Below, in pieces: positions 45,080 to 55,813 of a stretch of DNA of 64,000 nt. This DNA comes from Hyphomicrobium sp. CS1BSMeth3. Its GTDB lineage: Bacteria > Pseudomonadota > Alphaproteobacteria > Rhizobiales > Hyphomicrobiaceae. Where the stretch lies: positions 492,429 to 556,428 of the forward strand of contig NZ_FPEI01000003.1 of assembly GCF_900117415.1 (NCBI RefSeq). The letters are read 5' to 3'. The first letter of the stretch is position 1. Every line of letters starts with the position of its first letter. The translations under genes were made by a program, and so were the position numbers. A model generated the notes under the pieces. It was not told the origin of the DNA and made no database searches. It worked only from the letters and a program-made list of their open reading frames with translations.

Positions 45080-46234
45080 TCAGCTTCCGTGCAGGTAGAC
45101 CCGCTGGAAGCGCGGGCCGAGGCGCGTGAGGACCTCGTAGCCAATGGTCCCCGAGCTGTCGGCGAGGTCGTCGATCCCGACATGCCGGCCGATCAACTCG
45201 GCCCAGGCACCGCGTTGCGCGAGCGCCGCGGGAATGTCCGTAACGTCGACGGTCACGACATCCATGGATACACGGCCGACGATCGGCGCCGGATAGCCGG
45301 CAACGTACGCGGGTGGTGACGGACGCCCGATCGGCCCGCTGATCGAGCGCAGGAAGCCGTCGGCGTACCCCGTCGCAATCGTGGCCAGTCGCGACGGCCG
45401 CGTCAGCGTGTATGCGGCGCCATAGCCGACGGTCGATCCGGCCTCTGCCTGGCGCACTTGGAGAATGCGCGCCTCGACGCGGACGACCTTTGCCGCAGGA
45501 TTGGGACGGCCCTCGATCGCGCGCCCGCCGTAAAGCGCGATCCCCGCCCGCACGAGGTCATAGCGGTAGTCGGCGCCGAGGAGGGTGCCGGCCGAATTGG
45601 AAAGGCTCGCGGGCGCGGCTGGAAGCTTCGCCCGCAACGCATCGAACAGGGCCTTCTGCCGCGCATTCATCGGCGAGCCCGGCGTATCCCCGCAGGCGAG
45701 ATGGCTCATGATCAGCGTGACGGGGAAGGCCTCGAACGGCGCCGGATCGGTTGCGACCGCCTCGACGTCCTCGACGGTCATGCCGAGCCGGTTCATGCCC
45801 GTATCGATGTGCACGGCCGCCGGCAGGCGCGCGCCGACACTGCGCGCATAGGCTGCCCACTCCTCGATCTCGGGGCGACTGCCGAGGACCGGGCGAAGGC
45901 CATAGCTCGGATAGAGCGGTGCCGTCGCCGGCAGGAGCCCGTCGAGCACGTAGGCCGTCGCCGCAGGCAGGGCGACCTTGAGGCGGCGTCCCTCGCTCAG
46001 CGTCGCCACGAAGAACGTCCGGCAGCCGGCCTCCCAGAGCGCCTTGGCCACCGGCTCGATACCCAAACCATAGGCATCGGCCTTGACGACGCCGGCGCAC
46101 TCCGCCCCCCGCGCAACGGCCGCAAGCCAGCGCCAGTTCGCTTTGATGCCGGCGAGATCGACCGTCAGAAGTCCGCGCGCAGCCGCGCTCACGGCGCTCG
46201 GGTCATGCGCGGGTGGGGCAGGAGGAACGTACAA
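45080..46234 (-). CDS. alr: Alanine racemase
   Basis: A 384-residue PLP enzyme that makes D-alanine for peptidoglycan. The PLP-binding Lys51 lies in GVVKADAYGLG, and the second-half active-site Tyr in AGSTVGYGAAYTLTRPSRL. The ending segments YEVLTRLGPRFQRVYL are typical. No ATG is in frame, so the start is inferred to be TTG at 46234, 6 bp after a GAGAG site; TTG 46240 is an alternative. It follows dnaB by about 13 bp on the same strand. Confidence 0.9.
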   Translation of the reverse strand: MYVPPAPPAHDPSAVSAAARGLLTVDLAGIKANWRWLAAVARGAECAGVVKADAYGLGIEPVAKALWEAGCRTFFVATLSEGRRLKVALPAATAYVLDGLLPATAPLYPSYGLRPVLGSRPEIEEWAAYARSVGARLPAAVHIDTGMNRLGMTVEDVEAVATDPAPFEAFPVTLIMSHLACGDTPGSPMNARQKALFDALRAKLPAAPASLSNSAGTLLGADYRYDLVRAGIALYGGRAIEGRPNPAAKVVRVEARILQVRQAEAGSTVGYGAAYTLTRPSRLATIATGYADGFLRSISGPIGRPSPPAYVAGYPAPIVGRVSMDVVTVDVTDIPAALAQRGAWAELIGRHVGIDDLADSSGTIGYEVLTRLGPRFQRVYLHGS

Positions 46235-46247
46235 AGCCAACTCTCGC

Positions 46248-47771
<1,524 letters not shown>

Positions 47772-47913
47772 GCGCGCGAAGATCGCCGATTCGGGTCCCC
47801 GTTTGGGCGTGACAAGGGCTCACGACCGGGGTGACTCCACGCTTTGCACAGACGTGCATAGACCAGTCGACGTGCCGCTTGCCGTGCGACCGAATCGCCG
47901 ACAGTACGAATTG

Positions 47914-47934
47914 TACTGGCATGCTATGCCAGTA
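47914..47934. promoter_or_regulatory. Perfect inverted repeat between dnaB and purH
   Basis: Arms TACTGGCAT and ATGCCAGTA (9 bp, perfect) are separated by 3 bp, in the 242 bp between divergent dnaB and purH. A partly overlapping AGTAC/GTACT pair lies at 47903-47917. It looks like a dimeric regulator site or small hairpin. Confidence 0.5.
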
Positions 47935-48013
47935 ACCTATCCCAGCAGCGCGGCGCCGGTACCGGATGCGGTCGCGCCGGCCACGCTTCCGACATCGATC
48001 AAGGACTGAGACC

Positions 48014-49594
48014 ATGACGCCACCCAATCCCCGTATTGCCCGCGCGCTGATCTCGGTGAGCGACAAGCGGGGCGTGGTCGAGCTCGCGCGCCGCCTCGCG
48101 GCGAGCGGCGTCGAAATCCTCTCGACTGGCGGCACGGCGAGCGCCCTCAAGGCTGCCGGCATCCGGGTCAAGGACGTGGCCGATCACACCGGCTTTCCCG
48201 AGATGATGGACGGGCGTCTCAAGACGCTTCATCCGAAGGTGCACGGCGGCCTGCTGGCCATCCGCGGCGATGCTGCGCACGAGGCCTCGGCCAAGACCCA
48301 CGGCATCGCGCCGATCGATCTGCTCGTCGTCAATCTCTATCCCTTCGAGGAGACGGTCGCGAAGGGCGCCTCGCTCGAGGACTGCATCGAGAATATCGAC
48401 ATCGGCGGCCCGGCCATGATCCGCGCCGCGGCCAAGAACCACGCCGGCGTCGCCGTCGTCGTCGATCCCGACGACTATGCCCGCGTGCTTGCCGAGATGG
48501 ATGCCAATGGCGGCGCGACGACGCTCGCGCTGCGCCGCACGCTCGCCGCTAAGGCCTTCGCGCGCACGGCCGCTTATGACGGCGCGATCTCGAATCATCT
48601 CGGCGCGCTCTTCGAGGGTGGCGACAGCGCGGAGACCGGCTTCGGCCCGACGTTCACACTCCAAGCCCGCAAGGCGCAGAGCCTGCGCTATGGCGAGAAT
48701 GCGCACCAGCGCGCGGCCTTCTACGTAAGCCAGCCCGTCGAGCCCGGCACGATCTCCGCGGCGCGCCAGCTCCAGGGTAAGGAGCTTTCCTACAACAACA
48801 TCGCCGACACCGACGCCGCGCTCGAATGCGTGAAGCAGTTCGCCGATCCGGCTTGCGTCATCGTCAAGCACGCCAATCCGTGCGGCGTCTCGGAAGCGGC
48901 CAGTATCTCGGACGCCTACGACCGCGCCTTCGAGACGGATACCGAATCCGCGTTCGGCGGCATCATCGCCTTCAATCGGGAGCTGGATGCGGCAACGGCC
49001 TCACACATCGTCGAGCGCCAGTTCGTCGAGGTGATCATCGCACCGCGTGTGGCTCCTGGTGTCGAAGCCATTGTTGCGGCCAAAAAGAACGTGCGCCTGC
49101 TCGTTTGCGGCGACTGGCCGGCCACGACACCGCCACGCCTCGATCTCAAGAAGGTCGCCGGCGGCCTGCTCGTTCAGGATGCGGATCTCGCATTGCTCGA
49201 GGGCACGCAGGTCGTCAGCAAACGCCAGCCGAGCGCACAAGAAATGGCCGACCTGCTCTTCACCTGGAAGGTCGCGAAGTTCGTGAAATCGAATGCCATC
49301 GTCTATGGCCGCGACCGGCGCACGATCGGCGTCGGCGCCGGCCAGATGAGCCGCGTGAACTCGGCCCGCATCGCCGTCATCAAGGCCGAGCAGGCCGGCC
49401 TCGAGGTGAAGGGCTCGGTCGTCGCATCCGATGCCTTTTTCCCGTTTGCAGATGGGCTCATCGCCGCCGCAGAAGCGGGCGTGACGGCCGTCATACAGCC
49501 CGGCGGCTCCATGCGCGATCGCGAGGTCATCGCGGCCGCCGACGAGCGCGGGCTCGCCATGGTCTTCACGGGCCTGCGCCACTTCCGCCACTGA
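48014..49594 (+). CDS. purH: Bifunctional AICAR transformylase/IMP cyclohydrolase
   Basis: A 526-residue enzyme for the last two steps of IMP synthesis. The N-terminal cyclohydrolase domain has [32 protein letters not shown] and the [18 protein letters not shown] segment. The C-terminal transformylase has [21 protein letters not shown] and [12 protein letters not shown] with the catalytic Lys-His. The ATG at 48014 has GGACTGAG upstream. It is followed 7 bp later by a GNAT gene. Confidence 0.95.
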   Translation: MTPPNPRIARALISVSDKRGVVELARRLAASGVEILSTGGTASALKAAGIRVKDVADHTGFPEMMDGRLKTLHPKVHGGLLAIRGDAAHEASAKTHGIAPIDLLVVNLYPFEETVAKGASLEDCIENIDIGGPAMIRAAAKNHAGVAVVVDPDDYARVLAEMDANGGATTLALRRTLAAKAFARTAAYDGAISNHLGALFEGGDSAETGFGPTFTLQARKAQSLRYGENAHQRAAFYVSQPVEPGTISAARQLQGKELSYNNIADTDAALECVKQFADPACVIVKHANPCGVSEAASISDAYDRAFETDTESAFGGIIAFNRELDAATASHIVERQFVEVIIAPRVAPGVEAIVAAKKNVRLLVCGDWPATTPPRLDLKKVAGGLLVQDADLALLEGTQVVSKRQPSAQEMADLLFTWKVAKFVKSNAIVYGRDRRTIGVGAGQMSRVNSARIAVIKAEQAGLEVKGSVVASDAFFPFADGLIAAAEAGVTAVIQPGGSMRDREVIAAADERGLAMVFTGLRHFRH

Positions 49595-49601
49595 GGGATC
49601 C

Positions 49602-50099
49602 GTGCCCGACATCACGCTGCGCGATCTCAATCGTCATGAAGACTGGGATCGCGTGCGCGCGTGGTTGCAGCAGGCCGAAATCCAGGCCTGGTGGGGTGGG
49701 CTTTCCGCCGCCGAAGCCGAGATCGCCATTGCAGCAGAAAGCCCCTCGGCCATCTGCAGGCTGATTCTCGCCGCCGACGCTCCCATCGGCTATGGCCACG
49801 CGCTCGATGCCGATCTCGTTCGCGGCGCGCGAACCGAGGGCTTGCCCGCCGGCACCTACGTCGTAACGCTTTTCATTGCGGATCCGGCCCATCGCCAGCG
49901 CGGTGCTGGCGAGATCGCACTCTCGGCCCTTACGCGCGAGATCTTCTCATCCACGCTGGCGCCTGCCGCCGCAACGCTGGTGCCCGTGCGCTATGAGCCA
50001 GCCGTACGCGCGGCCGAGCGCGCAGGCTATCGCTGGATTGGCATTCGCGATGACGGTGCGAACGGGCAAAGCTGGCTGATGGTGCGGGACAGGCCCTAA
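49602..50099 (+). CDS. GNAT family N-acetyltransferase
   Basis: A 165-residue acetyltransferase of the GNAT fold, similar in layout to AAC(6')-type enzymes. It starts [19 protein letters not shown], followed by WWGGL, a central [27 protein letters not shown] with an acetyl-CoA-binding (R/Q)xxGxG-like loop, and a C-terminal [18 protein letters not shown]. Its substrate is unknown and drug resistance should not be assumed. GTG is the start codon with GAGGGA upstream. It overlaps the convergent hpt by 4 bp. Confidence 0.8.
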   Translation: MPDITLRDLNRHEDWDRVRAWLQQAEIQAWWGGLSAAEAEIAIAAESPSAICRLILAADAPIGYGHALDADLVRGARTEGLPAGTYVVTLFIADPAHRQRGAGEIALSALTREIFSSTLAPAAATLVPVRYEPAVRAAERAGYRWIGIRDDGANGQSWLMVRDRP

Positions 50100-50641
50100 C
50101 CAACAATGCGCCCGACGAACGGCAGCTCGCGGAAGCGGCTCGCGAGGTCCATGCCATAGCCCACGACGAACACTGGGGGGCACTCGAACGCGACATAGTC
50201 CGCCTCGATGGCCACCGCACGGCGCGTTTTCTTGTCGAGCAGGACACATGTGACAACCTGGGCGGCGCCCCGCGCGGCGATCAGGTCCTTGGCGAAAGCG
50301 AGCGTGCGTCCGGTATCGAGAATGTCATCGATCACAAGGACGTTGCGACCCGCCACATCGAGCTTGAGATCGCGCAGAATATCCACCTTGCCCACCGACT
50401 TGGTGCCATCGCGGTAGCTCGAGACCGACAGAAAATCGACCTCGGGCGCGAGGCCCGCCCGGTGCAGGCCGCGCAACAGATCGCCCGCGAACACAAAACT
50501 GCCCGTCAGGATCGGCACGACCAGCAGCCGATCGAGCTTCAACGCGGCAATGCCCTCCGCCAGCACGGCGATCCGGTCGGCGATGCTCTCTGCCGTGTAG
50601 ATAACCTCGATCGCTTCCATTCCCGGGGCGCTGTCAGGCAT
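50096..50641 (-). CDS. hpt: Hypoxanthine phosphoribosyltransferase
   Basis: A 181-residue purine salvage enzyme. It has the PRPP-binding motif NVLVIDDILDTGRTL and the LTGSFVFAGDLLRGL loop. The segment VDFLSVSSYRDGTKSVG with the flexible loop matches HGPRT, and ADYVAFECPPVFVVGYGMD is the purine-binding region. ATG 50641 (MPDSAPG) is preferred to GTG 50650, with GAGTG upstream. It is convergent with the GNAT gene. Confidence 0.93.
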   Translation of the reverse strand: MPDSAPGMEAIEVIYTAESIADRIAVLAEGIAALKLDRLLVVPILTGSFVFAGDLLRGLHRAGLAPEVDFLSVSSYRDGTKSVGKVDILRDLKLDVAGRNVLVIDDILDTGRTLAFAKDLIAARGAAQVVTCVLLDKKTRRAVAIEADYVAFECPPVFVVGYGMDLASRFRELPFVGRIVG

Positions 50642-50881
50642 ATATTTCACTCGCAGTGTGTAAACTCAGGGTTGCAGACAAGCCAACGCGAGGTATAGCA
50701 GGCTCGTGACGGCATTGCGATGTGCTGCGGGCAGCCGACTGCGGCGCGCGACCGCATCGGCTGAGCAAGGCGGCTCATTACCGTGCCACATTCCTTGTTG
50801 ATTGATCGCGCGGCGGCGACGTCCCGCGCATCGATCGGAAGGAGCGGCGACGAGGGGGAAAGGCCGCAGGGGGATACCGGA

Positions 50882-51538
50882 GTGATCAGGCTCCAGAATG
50901 TCGGATTGAAATACGGGCGCGGCGAAGACGTGCTCCGCGACGTCTCGTTTCATCTCGAACCCGGCTCCTTTCACTTTCTGACGGGGCCATCGGGCGCCGG
51001 CAAGACTTCGCTGCTCAGGATGCTGTTCCTGTCGCTGAAGCCGACCCGCGGCACCCTCGAACTGTTCAACCAGAGCGTCAATCGCGCCGACTCGAGCCGC
51101 CGGTCCGAGCTGCGCCGGCGCATCGGCATCGTATTCCAGGACTTCCGCCTGCTCGATCATCTCTCGACCTGGGAGAACGTCGCGCTGCCGCTCCGCGTTG
51201 TCGGCCGCCGTCTCGACGAATACCGCGAGGATGTGACCGACCTTCTGCAATGGGTCGGCCTCGGCGAGCGGATGCACGCCAACCCCTCGGTGCTCTCGGG
51301 CGGTGAGAAACAGCGCGCGGCCATCGCCCGCGCGGTGATCGGCAAGCCCGAGCTGCTGCTCGCCGACGAGCCGACCGGCAACGTCGATCCACAGATGGCG
51401 CGCCGCCTGCTGCGCCTCTTCGTCGAGCTCAATCGGCTCGGCACATCCGTCGTCATCGCGACGCACGATCATCAACTCATGCGCCAGTACAGGGCGCCAC
51501 GGCTGGAGCTGAACGAGGGCCATGTCAGGATCGTATGA
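50882..51538 (+). CDS. ftsE: Cell division ATP-binding protein FtsE
   Basis: A 218-residue ABC ATPase of the FtsEX complex, which controls septal peptidoglycan hydrolases. Walker A is GPSGAGKTSLLR, the signature is LSGGEKQRAAIARAV, and Walker B is LLLADEPTGNVD. The start is GTG at 50882 (MIRLQNVGLKYGRGED), which matches the normal FtsE N-terminus and length and has GGGGG upstream. An open GTG at 50783 would add 33 residues not seen in the family. It overlaps ftsX by 17 bp. Confidence 0.93.
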   Translation: MIRLQNVGLKYGRGEDVLRDVSFHLEPGSFHFLTGPSGAGKTSLLRMLFLSLKPTRGTLELFNQSVNRADSSRRSELRRRIGIVFQDFRLLDHLSTWENVALPLRVVGRRLDEYREDVTDLLQWVGLGERMHANPSVLSGGEKQRAAIARAVIGKPELLLADEPTGNVDPQMARRLLRLFVELNRLGTSVVIATHDHQLMRQYRAPRLELNEGHVRIV

Positions 51539-52622
51539 CAGGCCGGCTTGGTCACCGGGACGACCGCAGGCATCGCGGGCGTACGACGACGTCGACGACT
51601 ACACGTCGCCGCCGACCGGCCCACCGCACCAGGACGATTACACGCAGCCGCTCGAACTCGGCACGCCGCCCCACGAGCACAAGGCCTCGACCGCACTGCC
51701 GCCCGTCGATATGGCCTCGATCCAGGTGAATTCCTCGATCGTGCCCGCCGGCACCGTGACAGGCACGTCGCTCACGCTCGTCGTGACGATCATGTGCTTC
51801 CTCGCCTGCCTCACGGCCGGCGCGGTCTACATGATCAACCAGTCCGCATCGGCCTGGCTGCGCAATGTGTCGAGCGAGGTCACCATCCAGATCGAGCCGC
51901 GCGAGAACGTCGACACCGAGCGCGTCGTGCGTGACCTCACGGTCTTCCTCGCCGGGCAGCCGGGCATACGGGGTGTCCGGCCGCTGAGCCTCCAGAGCGC
52001 CACCGAGTTGATCGAGCCCTGGCTCGGCAAATCCGAGGTCCTGAAGGAACTGCCCGTGCCGCGCCTGATCGCGCTCGAGCTCGACCGCAACGCGCCGCCG
52101 GACCTCGAACGGCTCCGCACGGGGCTCGGTGAGCAGTTCAAGAATGCGACCCTCGACGATCACCGCCACTGGCAGCAGCAGATCCGCGCCGTCACGCGCT
52201 CGCTCGCCCTCGGCGGTATCGCGATCCTCGTCCTCGTCGGCGCTGCGACCATGGCGATCATCATCTCGGCGACCCGCAGCGCGATGGCCTCCAATCGCGA
52301 GATCGTCGAAGTTCTCCACTTCGTTGGCGCAACGGACCGCTTCATCGCGCGCGAATTCGAGACGCAGTTCCTGAGACTTGGCATTCGGGCAGGCTTTGTC
52401 GGCGCGGTATGCGCCATGGGCGTCTTCTTCCTGATGCCGTCGATCACCGAGTTCATGGGCGGTGGCGCGTTGAGCATGGCCGAATTCCGCCGTCTGATCG
52501 GTTCCGGCACGCTGGACGTGCTTGGTTATCTCGTCCTCGTCCTCGTCGTTCTCATCATCGCCGTGTTGTGCATGTTCACCTCGCGCCTCAGCGTCAAGCG
52601 CATCCTGCACAGCCAGCATTGA
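51522..52622 (+). CDS. ftsX: Cell division protein FtsX
   Basis: A 366-residue permease-like protein with four predicted helices: one near residues 83-105 and three in the C-terminal third. The extracellular loop between helices 1 and 2 has the FtsX pattern with VSSEVTIQIEP and PGIRGVRPLS, and the C-terminal FtsX domain has VEVLHFVGATDRFIAREFE. The N-terminus carries an unusual 80-residue Pro/Asp-rich cytosolic extension. It is coupled to ftsE. Confidence 0.93.
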   Translation: MSGSYDRPAWSPGRPQASRAYDDVDDYTSPPTGPPHQDDYTQPLELGTPPHEHKASTALPPVDMASIQVNSSIVPAGTVTGTSLTLVVTIMCFLACLTAGAVYMINQSASAWLRNVSSEVTIQIEPRENVDTERVVRDLTVFLAGQPGIRGVRPLSLQSATELIEPWLGKSEVLKELPVPRLIALELDRNAPPDLERLRTGLGEQFKNATLDDHRHWQQQIRAVTRSLALGGIAILVLVGAATMAIIISATRSAMASNREIVEVLHFVGATDRFIAREFETQFLRLGIRAGFVGAVCAMGVFFLMPSITEFMGGGALSMAEFRRLIGSGTLDVLGYLVLVLVVLIIAVLCMFTSRLSVKRILHSQH

Positions 52623-52752
52623 GCGCACAGAGCAACCACGGACCGCCACATCCGGCCTCCGCGCGTTGACACAAGTCTGGATGTGAGCACAAATCCGCTT
52701 CGCGTGTGACAAGCGGCGCCCGCACAACAGGGGGAGCTTTCGGATCCAGGCT

Positions 52753-53382
52753 ATGATGCGGCTGATTTCAGTGCTGCTGAGCCTTTTGGTCGCCGGCCTC
52801 GTCGGCGGCTTCATTGCCTTTGCCGTGAGCGCTACGACAATGCACGAGGCCGAGACCCAGCGTGCGGACGCGATCGTGGTGGTCACGGGCGGCGAGGATC
52901 GAATCAGTGCCGCGTTGGCCCTCCTCCGTCAGGACAGTGGCCGGCGCCTGTTGATCTCGGGCGTGCATCCGCGCACGAGCGAAGCCGCAATTCGCGATCA
53001 TACCGGCGAGCGGCGCCAGCTCTTCGAGTGTTGCGTCGATATCGGCCGCGAGGCGAGCGATACGATCGGCAATGCCGAGGAGACCCGCGACTGGGCGGCC
53101 GCGCGCGGCTATCGTTCGCTGATCGTGGTGACGTCGAGCTATCATATGCCGCGCACGCTCGCCGAGTTTGCGCGCGCCATGCCGGGGATCGAATTCGTCC
53201 CGCATCCCGTCGTCTCGCGGCATATGCGCGATCGATCCTGGTGGCAGCATCCAGCTTCGCTGCGTCTGCTCGCGAGCGAGTACGTGAAGTTCATCGCCTC
53301 GGCGACCCGTCTCGGCTGGGCGCGCGCCCAGGTATTGTTCGGCAGCGGCCGAACGCAATCGGCCGCCGCCGCCGTCCGCTGA
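52753..53382 (+). CDS. YdcF family protein (DUF218)
   Basis: A 209-residue protein with one N-terminal membrane anchor (residues about 4-27) and a DUF218 domain: ADAIVVVTGGEDRISAALALLR, a GRRLLISGVHP strand, SDTIGNAEETRDWAA, and LIVVTSSYHMPRTLAEF. DUF218 proteins are linked to envelope sugar or polysaccharide steps in some bacteria, but the activity is not settled. The gene follows ftsX, a conserved order in this bacterial group. Confidence 0.88.
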   Translation: MMRLISVLLSLLVAGLVGGFIAFAVSATTMHEAETQRADAIVVVTGGEDRISAALALLRQDSGRRLLISGVHPRTSEAAIRDHTGERRQLFECCVDIGREASDTIGNAEETRDWAAARGYRSLIVVTSSYHMPRTLAEFARAMPGIEFVPHPVVSRHMRDRSWWQHPASLRLLASEYVKFIASATRLGWARAQVLFGSGRTQSAAAAVR

Positions 53383-53566
53383 GGTGTCAGACGTTATCCA
53401 AAGGCGCAGATGATCCGGCCACGGCCTGTGGACGCCACGGGGCGGCTGACCTATAAGGCCACACATGCGGACCTCGGTCTTTCAGACGCTGGTCCGAAGC
53501 ATCGGATTGCTGCGGTCCCTGCAAGGCAACCCGCCGTCCGGTGGCATCAGAAGGCGAAACGTCTGC

Positions 53567-54010
53567 ATGTCCGAAGAGGCCCCAGAGCAGGCCAGCAGGA
53601 TCGAAAAGCTTTGCGCCGAGCAGGGCTTGCGTATGACTGCACCGCGGCGCGTGATCGCCCGCGTGCTCTCCGAAGCCTCCGACCACCCGGACGTGGATGA
53701 GGTCTATCGGCGCGTGCACGCCGTCGACCCACGCATTTCGCTCTCGACGGTTTATCGGACAGTGGGGCTGCTCACGCGCAAGGGCATCATTGCGCGGCAC
53801 GACTTCGGCGCCGGCCGTATGCGCTTCGAGGAAGCGTCGGGCGAACACCATGACCACCTCATCAATGTCGAGACAGGCGCGGTGATCGAGTTTCATAACG
53901 AGGAGATCGAGCGCCTGCAGGAGCGCGTCGCCAAGGAGCTCGGCTTCGAGCTCGTCGGCCATCGTCTGCAGCTCTTCGGCGTGCCCCTCAAGCGGCGGCG
54001 CGAGCGCTAA
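53567..54010 (+). CDS. Fur family transcriptional regulator (Fur/Mur type)
   Basis: A 147-residue metalloregulator. The N-terminal winged helix contains LRMTAPRRVIARVLSEASDHPDVDEVYRRV and ISLSTVYRTVGLL. The C-terminal dimerisation domain has the metal-binding HHDHLINVETGAVIEF. In the alphaproteobacteria, such proteins sense manganese or iron. ATG 53567 (MSEEAPEQAS) is preferred; a start at 53465 adds 34 residues with no counterpart. It overlaps the convergent MOSC gene by 4 bp. Confidence 0.92.
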   Translation: MSEEAPEQASRIEKLCAEQGLRMTAPRRVIARVLSEASDHPDVDEVYRRVHAVDPRISLSTVYRTVGLLTRKGIIARHDFGAGRMRFEEASGEHHDHLINVETGAVIEFHNEEIERLQERVAKELGFELVGHRLQLFGVPLKRRRER

Positions 54011-54783
54011 ACAGAAGGCACTGCCAGCGCATCGCCAACGGCCAGCTCGCCGCCTGCGATGATTTTCGCGTAAACGCCGAAATCGCTGTGGCCCCATGTG
54101 CGATGAAGCAGCGTCGGGATGCCCATATCGCGCGCGCCGGTCTGCGGATCGACATTCGTCGCATCGCAACGGCTCGTCCGATCCACCACGCTCAGACGCA
54201 CACCACCGAGCGCAAGCTCATGCCCCATCCAGCCAAGCTCTGCCCAGGGCTCCACGCCGTCGATGAAGACATTCGCGCGAAAACGCAGCGGATCGACCGG
54301 CCGCCCCGTGACGCGCTCGAGCTCGCGCACGGAGGCGAGATTGACGATGTGCACGCACTTGAAGGGCACATCCGAGAAGGTGTGCTCCGGCGCAAACACG
54401 ACCTTGGGCGGCCCGCGCAGCTCGGCCTTCATGTAAGCGGCAAAGAACTGCTCGATCATCTTGCGGCCGAGCGGCGTCGAGAGCTGGCCGCGCGCGACCT
54501 GCTTTCCCGCGCGCATGACCGTCAGCGTCTCGGTCGCATCGTCGAATGTCGTGACGAGCGTTGCAAGCCGCTCATCGCGCATGAGCATGAGGAAGGTGAT
54601 CTTCGGGAGATGACGCGGATTGTCGGGATCGAAGCGCCCAGGACCGTTCTCGATCGCATAGGCACGGTCGAACGGCATGGTGCCGCCGACGTCGAGCGTC
54701 ACGCGATCGCGCGCCTCCCCGCTCAATCCCTTGACGGCATAGCGGTAGAGCGCTGTGACCTTCGGTGTTGCTGAAGTGCTCAT
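54007..54783 (-). CDS. MOSC domain protein
   Basis: A 258-residue protein with an N-terminal MOSC beta-barrel (ALYRYAVKGLSGE, FDRAYAIENGPGRFDP) and a C-terminal MOSC domain with the conserved Cys in DRTSRCDATNVDPQTG. MOSC domains bind molybdenum cofactor or sulfur carriers; some members reduce N-hydroxylated compounds. The function of this one is unknown. The start at 54783 (MSTSATPKVTALYRYAVK) gives the typical length. Confidence 0.88.
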   Translation of the reverse strand: MSTSATPKVTALYRYAVKGLSGEARDRVTLDVGGTMPFDRAYAIENGPGRFDPDNPRHLPKITFLMLMRDERLATLVTTFDDATETLTVMRAGKQVARGQLSTPLGRKMIEQFFAAYMKAELRGPPKVVFAPEHTFSDVPFKCVHIVNLASVRELERVTGRPVDPLRFRANVFIDGVEPWAELGWMGHELALGGVRLSVVDRTSRCDATNVDPQTGARDMGIPTLLHRTWGHSDFGVYAKIIAGGELAVGDALAVPSV

Positions 54784-54806
54784 TTCCTTCAGCCTCCCCG
54801 CGCGGG

Positions 54807-55475
54807 CTACTCGGCCTCGCGCTTCGCCTTCTCGATCTCGACCATGCGCTTGTCGACGTAGTCGCCGACGATCTGGCTCAGCTCCTCGTTCTTGTCCTCG
54901 AAGAAGTGGCCAGCGCCCTGAATGATCGTGTGATCGATCTTGATGCCCTTCTGCGTCTTCGTCTTGCGCGACATCTCCTCGACGGCCGCAGGCGGCACCA
55001 CCTTGTCGCGCTCGCCCGAGATCAGCAGGCCCGACGACGGGCACGGCGCGAGGAAGGAGTAGTCGTAGAGGTTCGCCGGCGGCGCCACGCAGATGAAGCC
55101 GTCGATCTCCGGCCGCCGCATGAGAAGCTGCATCGCGATCCACGTGCCGAACGAGACACCGGCAATCCAGCACGAGCGGCTATCAGCGTTCTGGAGCTGC
55201 AGCCAGTCGAGGGCGGAAGCCGCGTCGGAAAGCTCGCCGGGCCCGTTGTCGAAGTAGCCCTGACTGCGTCCGACGCCACGGAAATTGAAGCGCAGCACCG
55301 AGAAGCCGCGCTCTTGGAAGGTATAGTAGAGGTGGTAGACGATCTGATTGTTCATCGTCCCGCCGAACTGCGGGTGCGGATGCAGAATCAGCGCGATCGG
55401 ATTCTCGCTGCGCCCTTCGTGATGGTAGCGGGCTTCGAGACGGCCGGCCGGGCCGTTGATCATGATTTCGGGCAT
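54807..55475 (-). CDS. Alpha/beta hydrolase
   Basis: A 222-residue single-domain hydrolase. It has the oxyanion-strand HPHPQFGGTMNNQIVY, FNFRGVGRSQGYFDNG, the nucleophile elbow AGVSFGTWIA (Gly-Val-Ser-Phe-Gly), an Asp in SGERDKVVPP, and a His near GAGHFFED. It matches the small dienelactone-hydrolase/YfhR-like group, probably an esterase of unknown substrate. It precedes the MOSC gene by 23 bp and is divergent from the suf operon. Confidence 0.88.
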   Translation of the reverse strand: MPEIMINGPAGRLEARYHHEGRSENPIALILHPHPQFGGTMNNQIVYHLYYTFQERGFSVLRFNFRGVGRSQGYFDNGPGELSDAASALDWLQLQNADSRSCWIAGVSFGTWIAMQLLMRRPEIDGFICVAPPANLYDYSFLAPCPSSGLLISGERDKVVPPAAVEEMSRKTKTQKGIKIDHTIIQGAGHFFEDKNEELSQIVGDYVDKRMVEIEKAKREAE

Positions 55476-55591
55476 GGGACCTTTCGGGCTTTCTGAGCTC
55501 GGGCGCGGGCATCGGTCGAATTTGAGCGACGGCGTCCGTATGCACACGATGCGGCCCAGATCGGCGTCTTCAGGCGCGGCATCGAAAATAC

Positions 55592-55622
55592 TTGACTTGC
55601 TCGCTCGGAATTTCCATATACA
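55592..55622 (+). promoter_or_regulatory. Sigma70-type promoter upstream of iscR-suf
   Basis: TTGACT at 55592-55597 and CATATA (or TATACA) at 55615-55622 are separated by 17-19 bp. The flanking ATACTTGACT (55588-55597) also matches one half of the published type-1 IscR consensus ATASYYGACT, which suggests IscR autoregulation. The second half-site is not conserved. Confidence 0.6.
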
Positions 55623-55630
55623 GGTCAGGA

Positions 55631-55647
55631 TTTAGAAACGCTCCAAA
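55631..55647 (+). promoter_or_regulatory. Irr/ICE-like iron box upstream of iscR-suf
   Basis: TTTAGAAACGCTCCAAA matches 12 of the 14 fixed bases of the alphaproteobacterial iron control element TTTAGAANNNTTCTAAA. It lies about 9 bp after the putative -10 box, near the transcription start, where Irr could block transcription. A suf operon under Irr and IscR control is known in related bacteria. Confidence 0.5.
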
Positions 55648-55813
55648 CTGAGCGTTGCCGTACCGGGCCTGTGTCGCGCGTCTCTTAGCACGTAACCATG
55701 CCTCGAATGCAAGGTCGTTGTGGCGCCGCGGCATCGCCCTTTGTGGCAGCCGAGCCAGACCAGCAGAAGGTGCGTCGCGGCGTTTGGGCAGGTTGCGTGA
55801 GGCGAGTGGGGCC

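Noticed and set aside
49602..50099. GNAT gene as an aminoglycoside resistance gene
   Set aside because: The layout is only generally AAC(6')-like. GNAT enzymes have many substrates, and no resistance context is present.
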